Part shown: piece after piece, positions 13,189 through 24,447 of the stretch
Position numbering within the stretch: position 1 is the stretch's first letter
How the letters are laid out: each line of letters opens with the position of its first letter
Source of the DNA: Polytrichum commune
Taxonomy: Eukaryota > Streptophyta > Polytrichopsida > Polytrichales > Polytrichaceae
Assembly (NCBI GenBank): GCA_950295325.1
Contig: OX485803.1
Coordinates: 60,403,554 to 60,467,553 of the forward strand
DNA length: 64,000 nt
Reading direction: 5' to 3'
The notes under the pieces: model-generated
What the model was told of the DNA's origin: nothing
What the model saw: the letters and a program-made list of their open reading frames with translations, nothing else
Databases searched by the model: none
Program-made: the position numbers and the translations under genes

Positions 13189-16100
13189 ATGGCAGAGAAA
13201 ACGATGATGCCAACGACAGACACTGTTGCGCCTGTGTCTGGAAAACCAGCTGGCAGTTCATCCGCTACGCCGGCCCCGTCCACACACACACGCCCAGCAG
13301 AGACCGCTGTCCAGCACGGCAATCGCGGACTTCGTAGGCGGGGGGACAAACCTACTGGGGCACCCCTTTCGCATTCAGGACATCGACATCGACCAAGGAA
13401 AAGAGCACGCGCGTCACAGGCGGGGCCCCCCCCCTTCTTATGCACTAATGGTTCTTCGATGTTTCGGACTGTCGCTCACTTTTCTCTATGATATGAAATG
13501 GGTATGCATTTGCATATTCATGCGTGTGTATTACCAATATGTTTTATTATGGCATGGAACTCCCTAATGCATGTTGTCCACTTGTGCAGAGGGATGTGAC
13601 CCGTGGTCACGAATGGAGCCATTCCCATCGCGCGCACTATGGCTACCCCTCGTTCCTGCATTCCTACCAGAACTACCCGCCACAATCCCCATCTCATTAT
13701 GCACCATCCCACACACCTTTTTATGCGTCACCCATGTCATCTCCATACGCGGCACCAGCAACAGGTGTCCCGGCATACACGCATGGCGGGTATGGATCAG
13801 CACACCATGGAAAACCAGGGCGGACACACCATACCCGGCCGTCGTCGCCGTCAACAAGCTGCAGCGACCCCAAGTCAAGTGCGGACTATGGGTATGGTCG
13901 CGACAATGGCTGCAACCTGCAGGGCCGTCAGGATGTTGTTGAGACCCCCGCCACAGATGCTGCAGGACCGACAGGTGGATCTGACAACAAGGGTGCAGAA
14001 GAGCATGGCATGCGGCAAACCCCGGCATCCCCGGTAGCACCCCAACAGGTATATGCCTATGGTATTTCTGTTTTGCATTTATTTCATGTAAAACATGGCA
14101 ATGCTGCACTGGGTCGCACCAACTATTGTGACCACTTGAAATGTGGCACGCTGTCCACAAATGCGTAAAATTTAAACATTTAAATATGGTGTTTGTGGAT
14201 CGTCGATTGTGTATTTGACTTTATATATTTGTTTGGCCATCTTATATTAGCAGTCTGACATTAATGTGGGCCACTGTGGCCATTTTGGTAGGCAACCACA
14301 CTTTAATAATGAGCATTCCCTATAAACATGTCCCAGAAATGCATACCTGCCAACATGGAACATGTGAGTCGTGTCGTGAGGAAAGGGTGGCGGTTGGCAT
14401 CAGGCGTTTGTCGTATCCGTTGCCATGGATGCAGTATTGGATTGTGGATGATAAATTCAACAAGCTCTGACACCATTTGCAACATTTTGTACGTGTAATG
14501 CCCATGTGTTAGATTATGGCCTCACAACTTTCAAAGGCACCTGAACGTTAATGGGGTATTGGATCTTGAATTAACTAAACCCCTACCCACCTTCATGTAT
14601 TGTGCATTCAGTAAATTTGAAATGGCACACGTATGGGAAAATTTTATTAAAAACACCGCGGTTTTCCACCATCCGGGAAAATGCAACTTGAATGCAACCA
14701 GCCTTATGTGACGGATTACACATGGATGTACAGGTCGGAGAGGATGACCTACCTCTCTCGCGTGTTTTCCGCGTTCCAGCTCCCATTGGGACTGAGGCGA
14801 ACACAGTAAATTCTCATCTGTCCTTTTTCAGTTATGTTATTTAATGTATGTTGTTTATATGTATGCAAGAAACGCGTTGGTTTCATAACAGACATGGAGG
14901 GCCATGTCCAGCAGGTACGCACGAGTGTCGAACGCAGCGAAGACCCTGCTAGCGCGCCAGCACATGTGGAGGAGGGCCACGTGGGAGTTGAGGGCAACAA
15001 TGGCCAGACACGGGAAAACAAGGGGTCCAGTATTACAGAAAGTGAAACGACGAGTCGTATTGCCATGCTGGAAGACATGGTTGGTGGCATAGAGGCAACA
15101 ATGGCAACTGCATTGGAGAAATTAACAAGCATTCTGTCCGACATGTCCGCCATAAAACAATTTTACAGCAGGGAGGACGGCGTGCACACAACGGTCGAGT
15201 GCAATGACACACCAATGCCACGTCACGATGCTGGCACCTGCACACATCCTGATCGGCTGCCATCCGAACGACAGAAGGATGTGGGGGACGGCGTCCCGCT
15301 TACGACCTCCCCTTTGGTACCCCAGAAACAAACAACACCTCAGCACACAGAAGGGCCTCATGTTGCCTCGATGGGCCCACCAGCGACAAACCAGGATGAC
15401 GTGTCAAGCCATAGTGTGAGAAATAATCGAGGAGGTGACATAGGAAGCCTCGAACGGAGCCCTCTCGCAAAACTAGTCCACACCAATCCGAGGTTGAGAG
15501 TACTTCCATTCGAAAGTAGGCTGGCCGTTGCTCGACCACCTGCTTGCAAAGAAAGGGGGCCAGTGCCAAACACATGTGGGGGAGCACCAGCCGCGACCAG
15601 ATACAAGGACCCCCCCGGGTATGAGGACGTGTCCGACTTTGGGAGCACGTCAGATTCCGATTACAGTGTCCCAGTCCTGCAGCCACGGAAATCCGCTATG
15701 AGTTATTATGTGTCCCGGCCACCAATACCCACATAATGTATACCACCTATATAGTTCTGTACATTGATGTGCACCATAGGCTATGGAGTATGCCATATTG
15801 TCTATAGTCTGCATGGCAAACTTTGGGATATTGTATTCGTGTCTTAGGCATGCACCCACGCCATACATGGCATAAATATAGGATGCACACATAGGCACAG
15901 CCGGTGGGTATGTGCCAAGGAGTCGGACCCCTTGTCAACACGGATTCTGGAATCGCGATACTGACGCCATTGTTTGTGGAAGCTGCATAGTGGACAGGAA
16001 CCAGGCCAACATGGCACTGTAGGAATACCACCTTGTTGTAGCACTCAGTTTGCACTTCTATTGTGTTGGCTGTGTGAACAGCAGCCTAAAAAACCACTAA

Positions 16101-16507
16101 TGCGTTCCTTCATCTTGTGCATGCAGATTCCCCTACGCCACAACACACCATGCTGGGTATTGCACCCTGGGTACAACAATGAAGTTGTGGGGGAGGCCAA
16201 AGCAGGGGTGAACAACAAGTCACGCAGCCACCGTACGGACCTGGTTTCGGCTTGCAGAGATGGCCAACAGTACATATTGTTCAAGAAAATCCATAGGCCG
16301 GCCACGCCTCTTCTTTTCCCTGACGATGCTCATATTGGACCAATAAAGATGTGCGATGTTGTGTTGTGGGCCCCAGGTAAGGCAGAGAAGTGGGTGCGAT
16401 GGCCATGCCAATACTTGCAGCCAAAAGTGGATATGGGCCACACAATCCCTGTGCAGCGCAGTCCACCTGTGGACGCCCGATGCCACAACAGCCCAAGCCA
16501 TAGCTAG
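13189..16507 (+). CDS. CACTA-type accessory gene B (paralogue of gene C), exon chain partly resolved
   Basis: A transposon-type accessory protein; a role as DNA-binding partner of TNP2 is inferred only. The candidate first exon starts at ATG 13189 (MAEKTMMPTTDTVAPVSG), with unresolved end. Exon 13590-14048 (153 codons, flanked by TGTGCAG and GTATATG) encodes a Tyr/Pro/Ser/His-rich stretch (HYGYPSFLHSYQNYPPQSPS). Exon 14892-15736 includes a helical segment (LEDMVGGIEATMATALEKL). Exon 16127-16507, after CATGCAG, carries a globular block TPCWVLHPGYNNEVVGEAKA, ILFKKIHRPATPLLFPDDAH and CDVVLWAPGKAEKWVRW. That block matches gene C and starts at the same intron position and phase. The 14048-14892 join is out of phase, so an exon is missing from my model or lost. 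The final block resembles a short domain common in plant En/Spm accessory ORFs, at low certainty. Confidence 0.6.
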
Positions 16508-18150
16508 CTAATTGCGCACGTCAACACGCATGCAGAGGCAGCGTGCTCCAGCACAGGTGCAAGCAACAGCGCAGGGACATAATTGTGAATTTTGGATTCG
16601 TTATTTCTGTTCCCCTAATTTTTGCACGCTCGCCATACACATCGCCAATGCAAACATTATGTGGCGAAACTCTTTGTCATAATCCTTTTTGTGCTCCCGG
16701 ATATCGTAGTTGTCTTTGTTTAAGAATAGGATGTCATGGCGCTCCACATGCATGTTACGGCCATTTTCTCCCCACGTGTGCTAAGCATGTGCATTGAAAA
16801 ATTAGTATTGCATATACTGCAACACACAACATGGGCCCAGTTAGTGCTATGGGTGGTTGTTATATATATCAAATATTGTTGACAAAGCTCTAATTCATTT
16901 TGAGGCTACAGTACACCATCTTATGGTGTATGGAGTATACAACCTAAGTCAATGCTGAATGGATATAGCATTTTGGTGGCAACAATGCTAGGGTGACAGG
17001 TGTCCCCCATCATAAGCGACACAACTATGTAGAGCGGAAACCAAGTGCAAATAAATTTACAATTACAGAAATTGCAGATTGCATATCTAACTTGGAGGTA
17101 AAAACATAGTTCCTCTGTGCATTACTAACCTCCACATCCATTGAGGGCAATCGCATATGTAGTGCCCTCGCATAAAAGAACATAGGTGGTGTCAAGGAAG
17201 CTAAATGGTCGACAAATCCCAATTTTTTTTTTAAACCATTTGATGCTTGTTTTACACAAAGGTGTGATGAACCCAACCCATTCATTACTCTTGACGTCAT
17301 TTTTCTAATACTCAATGCTTGCACAATAGTAACAACAATACTAATAATAGCACCAGTCACATGTGCAAAATTTGTATAATTAGCCCATGTGGTCTGAGCG
17401 CCTTATTCTTGATCATTGCTGTCGCAACTATATGGAGTCGTGTTTCCGGCAATGCTCCCCCTACAGTGGTGTTCAGTGCCCCCGTAACTCTCATGTCCAG
17501 TTATTCCAAATTGTTACTTATATGACTCAAATTCAATCTCGTACTGCATAATCACAGTGGAAGGAGTGACAGTGTACTGCATTCGCTTATTGCATAGGGT
17601 GATTTGTAGTTTGACATGATATATTTTCAAAATAGGAAACACTTTGACACATGCCATATTCACATTGGTGAAGCACATAGTGTTAATCCGACATGGATAT
17701 TGCGGCACCGATTTGGAAGGGCTAAAACAAACAGCGCTCTACAGTACATAGAATTTGCAAAAGCAAATCGATGAAGATGTTACTTCCAACTCCCACAAAA
17801 GTGTCTCTAGTCATGCATCTTAAACGACCCTTTTATGCGCAGTTTTCTCACAGAGAGGGAATTATCCAATACAAGTGCACCCCTCATTCATCCATGGGTT
17901 CCTATAATATAGACTTCCCTTTTGTGATACTAGCAGGGTATGGGTGCTTGAAAGCATATTGGTTTTTCTATACCATGGAGATTTGCATACCATGCAAGAA
18001 CCTCCATTCCTAGATAAGACTACCATAGTATCAATTTGATATAGAATGGGTTTCACCTAAAATAATAACTCTCAAGAACAAAGGTTCTCTTACCATTATA
18101 CACCCACATGTAAGAGTTTTGATACCATTTTCGATGTTGTTTATTGAAAC
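16508..18150. other. AT-rich intergenic stretch
   Basis: No convincing gene. A minus-strand open frame at 17025-17360 contains LASLTPPMFFYARALHMRLP but has no recognised homologue and no splice partners. Confidence 0.4.
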
Positions 18151-18162
18151 AATGGATTGACC

Positions 18163-18438
18163 ATCATGGCAAACCCTAATAATAGTAATAGTAATAATAG
18201 TAATGACCAACGTCGGGCAATGTTGCGTGAATTTGAGCCCGAGGGCCCTACATTGCTCAAAAATCCTCGTGAGCAAGGAAGGAGTTTAATGCCTACCTTG
18301 CGGTGGGTGGGGTATTGGCTTACTAACTACCACATTTGTTATTTGTTATTTTCCAAAAATTTTAAATTTTTGATCCCACGTCAGGTAGAGGGAAGATTTC
18401 ATAATTGGGAATCTCACCGTCAACCATTTCAATCATAA
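18163..18438 (+). CDS. Short ORF of unknown function, possible retroelement remnant
   Basis: A 92-codon frame beginning MANPNNSNSNNSNDQRRAML. The Asn/Ser run comes from an AAT/AGT-rich microsatellite. The following segment (LREFEPEGPTLLKNPREQG) looks protein-like and then fades into AT-rich codons. Its position just upstream of an LTR-like block hints at a decayed retroelement. No gag, protease or reverse transcriptase motif is visible. Confidence 0.2.
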   Translation: MMANPNNSNSNNSNDQRRAMLREFEPEGPTLLKNPREQGRSLMPTLRWVGYWLTNYHICYLLFSKNFKFLIPRQVEGRFHNWESHRQPFQS

Positions 18439-18611
18439 GACTACATGCACCACCTAGACATTATGTGCTATATTCAATGTTGATCAAAGTCATGTGGTGA
18501 GTCTCATAAAAATAATAAATTTAAAAAACTTTGTTTGATTTCATAGAATAGATAGTATAAAGGAAGGTTATGAGTGATCACCTAGTTATCTTGAGATAGT
18601 GGATTGTGTAA

Positions 18612-18820
18612 AGTTAGATAGTCGATAGTTATTCATAGAAAGTTTCTTAGAAAATAGAGAGTTGTGTTAAGTTAATAATTAAAAGTTAGTTGATTGGTAG
18701 TTATCCATAGAAAGTTGCTTAGAAGATAGTGAGTTATCTTAAGTTAGTAGTTAAGAGTTAGATAGTTGAGAGTTATCTATAGGAAGTTGCTAAAGAAAAG
18801 GTGAGTTGTCTTAAGTTAGG
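18612..18820 (+). repeat. Three ~72-bp tandem repeats upstream of a TATA box
   Basis: Three degenerate units start at 18612, 18683 and 18756. Each begins AGTTAGNTNGT and contains ATAGAAAGTTGCTTAGAA or a close variant. The array is followed 28 bp downstream by TATATAAA (18848-18855) and a pyrimidine-rich stretch. This looks like the U3 enhancer and promoter of an LTR, or a host promoter. Confidence 0.6.
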
Positions 18821-18847
18821 AGTATGGATGTCTAAAATGCGAATGGA

Positions 18848-18855
18848 TATATAAA
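18848..18855 (+). promoter_or_regulatory. TATA box (TATATAAA)
   Basis: A perfect TATATAAA placed just after the 72-bp tandem repeats and about 30 bp before a CT-rich segment (GTCTTCTCTCTCC). No coding region follows within 1 kb, which fits a solo LTR or a dead promoter. Confidence 0.4.
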
Positions 18856-18859
18856 GATG

Positions 18860-21800
18860 GGGAAGAGGAAGTCTTCTCTCTCCTTGTGTAATTTTCCACA
18901 CTCTCATGTTTTCATCAAGTTTTTCAAGTTTTTGAGTTGAATTTTTCTCGTCCTTAATTTGATCTAGTTGCAGCTAGGAGCCCGGTGTTTTCCCTTAGCA
19001 TAACTCTTACATGACAACGGGATTTCATCCAAAATATCTTTGAGAAAGATATTAAATGACATTGACTATCATGCATTTCTTATTGAAAACAATTTCATTC
19101 CGATTCACTATCGACCATTCAGATTTATTGTTTATTTACCAAAAGGTTTTCTGCAAGAGTTGTTGAAACTTGCATTAAGTATAATTTAACGTTGGAAAGT
19201 AATTGTTGATAGCTAGTAAGTATGTGTAATGGTTTGGAGTTGGGCAAAGAACACAGTCGGGCTTGGTCTTCTTATGTAGAAGGTTGCCCCAACCAAGAGT
19301 TGATAACTCCGAAAGTTCGGGAGGGGTTATCTAACGTCGGCCCATGTTAATTTTTTATTTAAAATAACAGGATTAGTAGTGATAGGTTGGCAACTAGAAG
19401 ATGCTCTGACTTGCCTCTAAAAGAGGCATTATTTAAGTTTTATGTCTATACCCAGGTTTTATATTGGTGCCCCGAGTATTAGATTAGACTTGGATTTTTA
19501 AGACTACTAGAACTCCATATTCTTTAAACCCTTGAGAGAAGGAGCTGACAACGTATGGAAATGGCTAAAGTGGTTCATGTTTTAGTGTTCAAGATGAGGG
19601 CTATACTTATGTAATTTCTGAAGGTGGGTTGTTTGATGTGACCCACTCTTTACTGGAAATATGGGTATGTCCAATGTACCTAGGGGGTGGACTCTTCATG
19701 GGAACCTTAAATGACGTGCGTGGCTTGTTGTTCAATTTAACCCCCTATATACAAGAAATTAGCCCATGCGGTCATGTACTTGAGATTGTTTCTAGATTTA
19801 TTTGCAGATTGTTGAAAAGGAAGGTTACATGTTGCAAACGGAGGGATTGATGAAAGGGTGGGGATTGACATGATGGATTGTTGTGATATGCTCATTGTCG
19901 TAACAAAAAGCCATGGCAAGTGGAACATGTATGTAAAGCTTGATAGTTTTTTGAGATTATGGTGTGATTTGCTTGATGTACTTTGGTGCTTTTGAAATGA
20001 AATAGATACCTAGTGGCGTGAAGTTAGTAACCATATTTCATTTTCCAGTGCTTTGAAAATCATGTAGCTTCATTGCCCTAACGAGGGGAGGGGGAGGAAC
20101 TCGGCATTTCTAATAAGCAATTTATTTTTCATTATATCATGGTTATTTTCCTTTCATAAACTTATTCTTCCAATAAATTTTGTCTTCTTGCAAAGAGCCC
20201 AACAAGGTGAATCAATTAAATGTTTTTTTTAACATCATTGACCTCCACATTACATTAAGTACCAATGCTAGCAAGTTACCCTTTGAGTACCCGTAATATT
20301 ACCTCAACAACAGGGAAAAACTTGCAAAGCAAGGGTGAATGAATTGATAATAAATCAAAAATAAAAGCTTCAAAAAGATATCAAAGACGTTTCCAATGTG
20401 GGTGTCGGGACACTTTTCCAAAAAATGCAACTACTTTTATGACCTCACCAACCTTTCCGTTCCTTTATAGGTATTTAGATTTGGCCTTTGTATTCTCTCT
20501 GTTTCAAATCTCTTGATTATTCGCAGAGATGAAACATAACCGATTATATATTCTGAAACATCTCCCTAGTCAGTGCACAAAAGTAGTTCTCTAGATGAAG
20601 TGCTTTAGGAATATGAGGATGTCATGATAGGCTCCCTTGTATACTAATAAGTCAAATTGAATTGCTATTGCAAGAGAGTTATATATAATGTATTGAAATT
20701 TTAGTGAAGGAGACTTGGAGTTGTGAGGTTGAGATGGAATGTGCGTGGAATGTATGTGTTGCATTTCTTTTGTCTGAGAAGTTTTGAAAATACATTGTAG
20801 ATCACAGGAGATATCTTCTCCATAGATCCACAAACGTAACTATGAGTGCAGAATCTATCACAGATTGAAGTTACGTTGGTTTCAAAAACAGAGACATTGC
20901 CAATAACCACCAAACTGCCTCTTTGAATGTTTGAGAAACAAAATGCAGCAGCAACAACAATTAGCATGAGCTTTTGAAAAAGTTTGTACTACAAAATCAA
21001 CTTGCAGAGAGGAGCGATGATGGAGTCGACCCCATCGGCCCCACAAATCAATCAAACAATGTTGGCCTCCATGATTGGAAGCACCCAAAGCTGATGAGTC
21101 CAAACTTGGCATAATTTACAAAGTCGACATCCGCCCTAAACTAAACCTCACAGAAACATAGTAAAACAATTCCGGCTTATAATATGAGCTCTCGACCTCA
21201 AAAAAGCCACAAGAAGTTTTTTGAAAATATATGAAAATTTGTCAGTATATTGCAATGCCATAGTTCTTCGCAAGTCCATCCACATTTTCGTTGTCTAGGT
21301 CAACTGGAAGTGTTTAGTTTGATGAAAATCCATACATAGAGCAATCAGAAATAGATAAAATTCACATGGCCAATGAACCCTAAATTTTCCACATCAACTT
21401 CCAAAAAAGAATGAAGTACATTTTGAAAAGACCAACCATGCGTCCAGCACCACTATATTATCATGGTTCTGCCTTCCAACCTACATAATGCTTGCAACAC
21501 TGTAGATAAGTCATAAAATGTGACATGCTAAGCGCTCTTAAAGTGTACATACTAAATTAAACTGACCTGAGTATTGTTCGTCACAATGGCAAATAATCAT
21601 ACCCATTCTTAAGAAAATGCCTGAAAGTATAGACGTTTAGAGCACCCTCTCACTTGTATAATTAAACAATTCAATGGCTTCAGTCTGAACCCTAAACCAC
21701 TAGAAATCACCACTAATCAAGGACAAATAGTATGTTGAACACTTCTTTGTGAAAACCAAGAACTAGCCATACTGGTCCTTGAGATTTGTCTGGGGCCTTG

Positions 21801-22450
21801 TCTCCAGAAATAAAATCCAGGAGGTCCACAACCCTGTTGTAGTAGATCACATCATCAGCAAAATGAATTAAATTACTTACAATGAACATCCTCACAATGG
21901 CTGGACAAATGGCATAGCTTGTTCCACCATGTGAGAGCACAATTCCATGTGTGGATTACAAAATATGGTCCTCTCGCACAGACCGTGCTTGTCTCCTGCT
22001 TTACACCAAGGTGAAAGAACTCTTAACGAATGTTGGGAGGTAATTCATAGAGTTAAAAGATGATAAAGAGGAATTAATACCTGCATGAGGGGCATGGGGA
22101 CATTTATCAACACTTACTTGAATGACTTCGCATGTAATCCAACGGACACAATATATAATAACAATGTACGAACATGAAAGACATCCATGTTAAGGCCTTG
22201 GGTCATAGCCACCCCCTAAAATATGGCAATAACATTTTAAGGAGTTTGTGGATGAAATGGGCCATCCAATTGGGCCGTTATGACTATAGTGCTTAAGTGG
22301 ATCACATTACGATGGGTGAAAACCATGTAAGATATACATGTAACCTTGTCTCAATTACATTTGAGCCACACATCTGAAAAATGATCACATGTAGTTCAGA
22401 TAGTAAGTGATGTGATAGACGCTGCCGCATAAGCTACCAAAGCATGAGGG
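18860..22450. other. AT-rich intergenic stretch
   Basis: No gene supported apart from a weak minus-strand candidate at 21713-21940. No clear element boundaries were seen. Confidence 0.4.
21713..21940 (-). pseudogene. Possible exon relic, unknown function
   Basis: The minus strand reads HGGTSYAICPAIVRMFI, then a possible 47-bp intron (GTAAGT to CTACAACAG), then VVDLLDFISGDKAPDKSQ. The junctions are canonical and the peptide is plausible, but I recognise no family and no further exons were found. Chance cannot be excluded. Confidence 0.2.
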
Positions 22451-22655
22451 GATGTATATCTATGATCGGGGAGAACTGATGGCTAGTTCATTATGTGCCG
22501 ATGGATTTCCCCTCATGGTCGGTCCAAATTTCGAACCATCGGATGGCAATCTGACTGTAATTTCAATCCTCCGGCAATTAGCCGATGGACGAGAAAGTGT
22601 CCTGGAGATGTGGCCGATTCTTCTTGTGAGTTAATGGATTTCAGCCGGAAGACGT

Positions 22656-22846
22656 ATTCATCCTTCAAATACTTCCCGATACCCGTGTCTACATCTAACT
22701 TAGAAAGTATGATGCGTGTTGCTATAGAAGGCCCAAACAATGATTTTGATGACATTCTAACAAGTGCTCTAGATCTTTGGGAGGATGCTGCTAAGTTTTG
22801 CTATTTGTCTGGGGCATATGATGATGCAGTTGAGGAAGTACCGTAA
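22656..22846 (+). pseudogene. Fragment resembling the C-terminal end of a hAT-type transposase
   Basis: The frame reads YSSFKYFPIPVSTSN, LESMMRVAIEGPNND and ALDLWEDAAKF, then stops at 22846. The RVAIEGP and downstream acidic/Trp pattern resembles the last part of plant hAT-like transposases (IxIEGP ... W). No upstream transposase body is visible, so this would be a relic. Confidence 0.3.
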
Positions 22847-23461
22847 ACCTTAAACTTCTTGAATTATGCAACCTTTCTATGACCAAACCCAATTGCTTCT
22901 ATTCAGAATTGGGGGACCCTTGGCCTTCAAGCAGTGAAGGCATTGCTAGGTTCAATTCTTGCCAAGGATATGAACTCTTCAAATTTAAAGTTTTGAACTT
23001 GCCTTTCTTTTCACTTATTCAAGAAGTTGTACTAAGAAATGATTTCTAAGAACTTTTCATACCATTTTAAAACAATTAGTGCCGATATGAATTCCATTTA
23101 ATCGGATATTGGCCAATGACAATATGAAAATATAGGCAATTGGCCGATTGATTTTACAAAAGACCGGCTCATGCCGATGTAAATTGGAAAAAATCCGACC
23201 CTTCGTAGCAACTACCGGCAATTAGCCACTAAGGCTTCAAAAACTTCCCAAACTCTGATGTATATATGTAAACCCCGAATCCTAGCAAAGATACGTATAT
23301 TAAATGTGCGTACTTGTGTCTCATGACAGGTGTAATGGACTGACACGCTGTGCAGTTCAGCCGCCAACCCAACCTAACTGTCCATAAGGGCGCTTGGCGA
23401 TGGCAGGGGGCCCCTACTGCACCATAGTATCAGTGTGCAGACACCTATGAAGGGTAACAGC

Positions 23462-23511
23462 GGGACGGGGACGGGGACGGGGACTGGCACGGGGCCGGGG
23501 CGGGGGGGGGG
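23462..23511 (+). repeat. G-rich tract, GGGAC repeats
   Basis: Repeated GGGACG units run into a block of nine or more G. It has at least four G-runs on the plus strand and so could fold as a G-quadruplex. It is translated as a Gly/Thr repeat if the candidate exon at 23440 is real. Confidence 0.7.
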
Positions 23512-24138
23512 AACGGCCCTCAATCACACCGCAATCGCCAACGGCGGACATTTTTCGCCATACACCCATGTCGTCGCCATCGGCATCGCCTACCTGTTGA
23601 TGAAATTCGCAGCGGAATCACCTGGTGAAGGCGGGCATGGCAGCCGGTGCCCGGGGAACTGGTCCTCTGTGGACGGCAGGTCCGTTGTGCAGCAACGAGT
23701 AGGGCAGGACACCATGGTAGGCCAACCGCCAACGAACTGGCGGAGGACAGTGCCGCAAGGCCCCCCGGCGCCTCCGGAAACCGCTAACACTGCGTGCGAG
23801 CTTTTAGGTACGTGGGAGATGTTCATTGTTGTTGGCGATTGTGGACAACATGCTGCGCGCACGCCCATGAACGACTGTCCCCGTGGTCGCCAACGATATG
23901 CGCACATTGGTGGCGCACAACATCGGGTTGCGTTGGGCGATGCACAAACAATGGGGATGGCATGTCTGTGATGGAGCTCGCTGTCGATGCAAGGCTTGAG
24001 GACTGCACAGGGGGTGTTGGTGAATCCATGGCAAGGACAGGTGACATTGGAGACGAAATGCCTGGCGGCTTTGGAAGAAGTGGCGAAAATGGGCACTGAG
24101 AACCGCAGATGTGCGCATTCACATTTCAAGGTGGTCGG

Positions 24139-24447
24139 CTATTTGCATACAGGACATCGTGGAAAGCGACTGCCATCGAGCACGGAATTTATATTCAGAG
24201 CCCCGCAGTCATGACAGATCCATGTGGATCTCAGTTGTCCTCCACCGTGCGGGCACACGTGGACGAGATCGCGGATGCAGGCGAACGTAGCGGGGTGTAG
24301 CGGCAGTTTTGGATGGAGGCAATTGTTGTGACCACAAGTGCTGCGTGCTGGCAGATCGCGTGCTCCCTCGCAATATCTGGGCAAGCAGTGGGCCAACTGC
24401 TTCTGCACCTCGTGGCCGCCTACGAATTTCCTGCACCGCAAGCACAA
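24139..24447 (-). CDS. Cys-rich zinc-ribbon-like open frame
   Basis: A minus-strand frame of about 102 codons. It contains CLRCRKFVGGHEV, an HCLPRYC segment, HVCPHGG and a C-terminal CX2C-X16-CX2C ribbon starting WICHDCGALN and ending FPRCPVC. The spacing and the leading Trp are typical of a zinc ribbon and hard to get by chance. A donor-like GTATGC overlaps the last Cys codons, and an acceptor-like GTGCAG lies near the start, so it may be one exon. The wider gene is not resolved. Confidence 0.4.
   Translation of the reverse strand: MCLRCRKFVGGHEVQKQLAHCLPRYCEGARDLPARSTCGHNNCLHPKLPLHPATFACIRDLVHVCPHGGGQLRSTWICHDCGALNINSVLDGSRFPRCPVCK

Noticed and set aside
13603..14037. Alternative frame (144 codons) over gene B exon 13590-14048
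   Set aside because: The chosen frame has the Tyr/Pro/Ser-rich composition expected and ends in phase at a donor; the alternative is a shadow of it.
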